A stretch of 5,861 nt of DNA from contig JAEYWU010000006.1 in assembly GCA_023428785.1 (NCBI GenBank), positions 1-5,861 of the forward strand, given 5' to 3'. The position numbers and the translations under genes are program-made. How positions within the stretch are numbered: position 1 is the stretch's first letter; each line of letters opens with the position of its first letter. Source of the DNA: Pseudomonadota bacterium (GTDB taxonomy: Bacteria > Pseudomonadota > Alphaproteobacteria > Caulobacterales > Caulobacteraceae). Positions 5,517 through 5,861 of the stretch are shown here, one piece after another. Below the pieces are notes generated by a model, which did no database searches, was not told the origin of the DNA, and saw only the letters and a list, made by a program, of their open reading frames with translations.

Positions 5517-5607
5517 AGCCAAACTTCTCACGAATCTGGTCGATTGGGTAACGTCGATCTGCAGTCTTCCTCTTCGCAGTAAAGCGGGAACCCAGCGCGC
5601 ATGCTTC

Positions 5608-5739
5608 TTCCTTCTCGTCACCCTCGGGCTTGACCCGAGGGTCGGATCGTCCGCCGCTCAGCCCTGACCGGACAAGCCACTCAACGACACCTTCTGTGCG
5701 GGTCGCGGCTTCGCCTTGCCCGAGGATGACGAGAAAGAA
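5608..5739. repeat. About 130-bp intergenic repeat element with 25-bp imperfect terminal inverted repeats
   Basis: The left end (5608-5632) and the reverse complement of the right end (5715-5739) match at 21 of 25 positions, sharing the core TTCTCGTCA-CCTCGGGC. The left end continues into a perfect hairpin, ACCCTCGGG (5620-5628), loop CTTGA, CCCGAGGGT (5634-5642). I know the CTCGGGCTTGACCCGAG hairpin as a common dispersed repeat in alphaproteobacterial genomes; when translated it gives the spurious motif DPRVKPEGDE, as seen here on the minus strand. It has no T run, so it is probably not a simple terminator. It fills most of the gap between the DUF805 gene and the gene starting at 5806. Confidence 0.68.
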
Positions 5740-5805
5740 CGGGCGCCCAGCTCCGCCAGACAGCCTCTTCATCCCCGCCCGCGCCACCACCCCCAAACTG
5801 GCGGC

Positions 5806-5861
5806 ATGAGCACCACCGACCCCCACGCCCCCGCCCCCTCCGCCGACGCCCAGCGTCCGGC
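5806..5861 (+). CDS. Start of an unidentified gene (3' truncated)
   Basis: An ATG at 5806-5808 opens a frame that runs off the right edge. The 18 visible residues (MSTTDPHAPAPSADAQRP) are Ala/Pro-rich and low in complexity, with C or G in nearly every third codon position, as in real genes of this window. There is no clear ribosome site, only the weak CTGGCGG upstream. No domain is visible, so no function can be offered. It could also be a chance frame in GC-rich DNA. Confidence 0.42.
   Translation, partial: MSTTDPHAPAPSADAQRP

Noticed and set aside
5517..5621. N-terminal extension of the DUF805 protein
   Set aside because: The extra 35 residues are basic and unlike the family, and a start with a plausible ribosome site exists at 5514-5516.
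5621..5641. Hairpin CCCTCGGG/CCCGAGGG as an intrinsic terminator
   Set aside because: There is no T run on either side, it sits upstream of both flanking genes rather than after one, and it matches a dispersed repeat core.
5350..5826. 158-codon minus-strand frame over the right-hand spacer
   Set aside because: It reads through the intergenic repeat (giving the known spurious DPRVKPEGDE motif) and then out of frame into the DUF805 gene.
1..5861. CRISPR array, tRNA, rRNA or transposase gene
   Set aside because: No regularly spaced direct repeats, no tRNA-like cloverleaf with TTCRA arm, no rRNA signature and no transposase-like protein were found by reading.

Overview
The window is GC-rich (strong G/C third-position bias) and looks like chromosomal DNA of an alphaproteobacterium, most likely of the Caulobacter/Brevundimonas type. 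Three things point there: the C-terminal tail of a SUV3-like helicase of the alphaproteobacterial kind, two exact GGAAC-N17-CGTT promoter motifs of the alphaproteobacterial general stress sigma factor EcfG/SigT, and a dispersed repeat with the core CCCTCGGG-CTTGA-CCCGAGGG that I know from alphaproteobacterial intergenic DNA. The genus is an inference.

Layout. (1) 1-476, +: C-terminal end of a helicase, cut by the left edge. (2) 480-1376, -: LysR-type regulator, tail-to-tail with the helicase. (3) 1377-1490: divergent regulatory region with two inverted repeats, the probable operator. (4) 1491-2540, +: zinc-dependent NADP(H)-type alcohol dehydrogenase/aldehyde reductase of the YahK/cinnamyl-alcohol-dehydrogenase group, the likely LysR target. 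(5) 2571-2596: first EcfG-type promoter, then a hemerythrin-domain protein at 2628-3182. (6) 3207-3232: second EcfG-type promoter, then a tightly packed cluster: a possible 35-residue ORF (3242-3349), a 69-residue single-pass membrane protein (3349-3558) and a Crp/Fnr-type regulator (3555-4286). These are joined by a TGATG and an ATGA stop/start overlap. (7) 4279-4941, -: hemolysin III/PAQR-family membrane protein whose stop overlaps the end of the Crp/Fnr gene. (8) 4942-5129: inverted-repeat-rich spacer. (9) 5130-5516, -: DUF805 membrane protein in visibly less GC-rich DNA. (10) 5517-5805: spacer carrying a ~130 bp repeat element with inverted ends. (11) 5806-end, +: start of an unidentified gene, cut by the right edge.

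How it fits together. The best-supported unit is a general-stress block at about 2571-4286. Two separate EcfG promoters appear to drive a hemerythrin-like diiron protein and, separately, a small membrane protein plus a Crp/Fnr-type regulator. A stress-induced O2/redox or iron-related sensor feeding a second regulatory layer is plausible but inferred. The LysR/dehydrogenase pair is a conventional divergent regulator-target module. I saw no CRISPR array, tRNA, rRNA or transposase gene.
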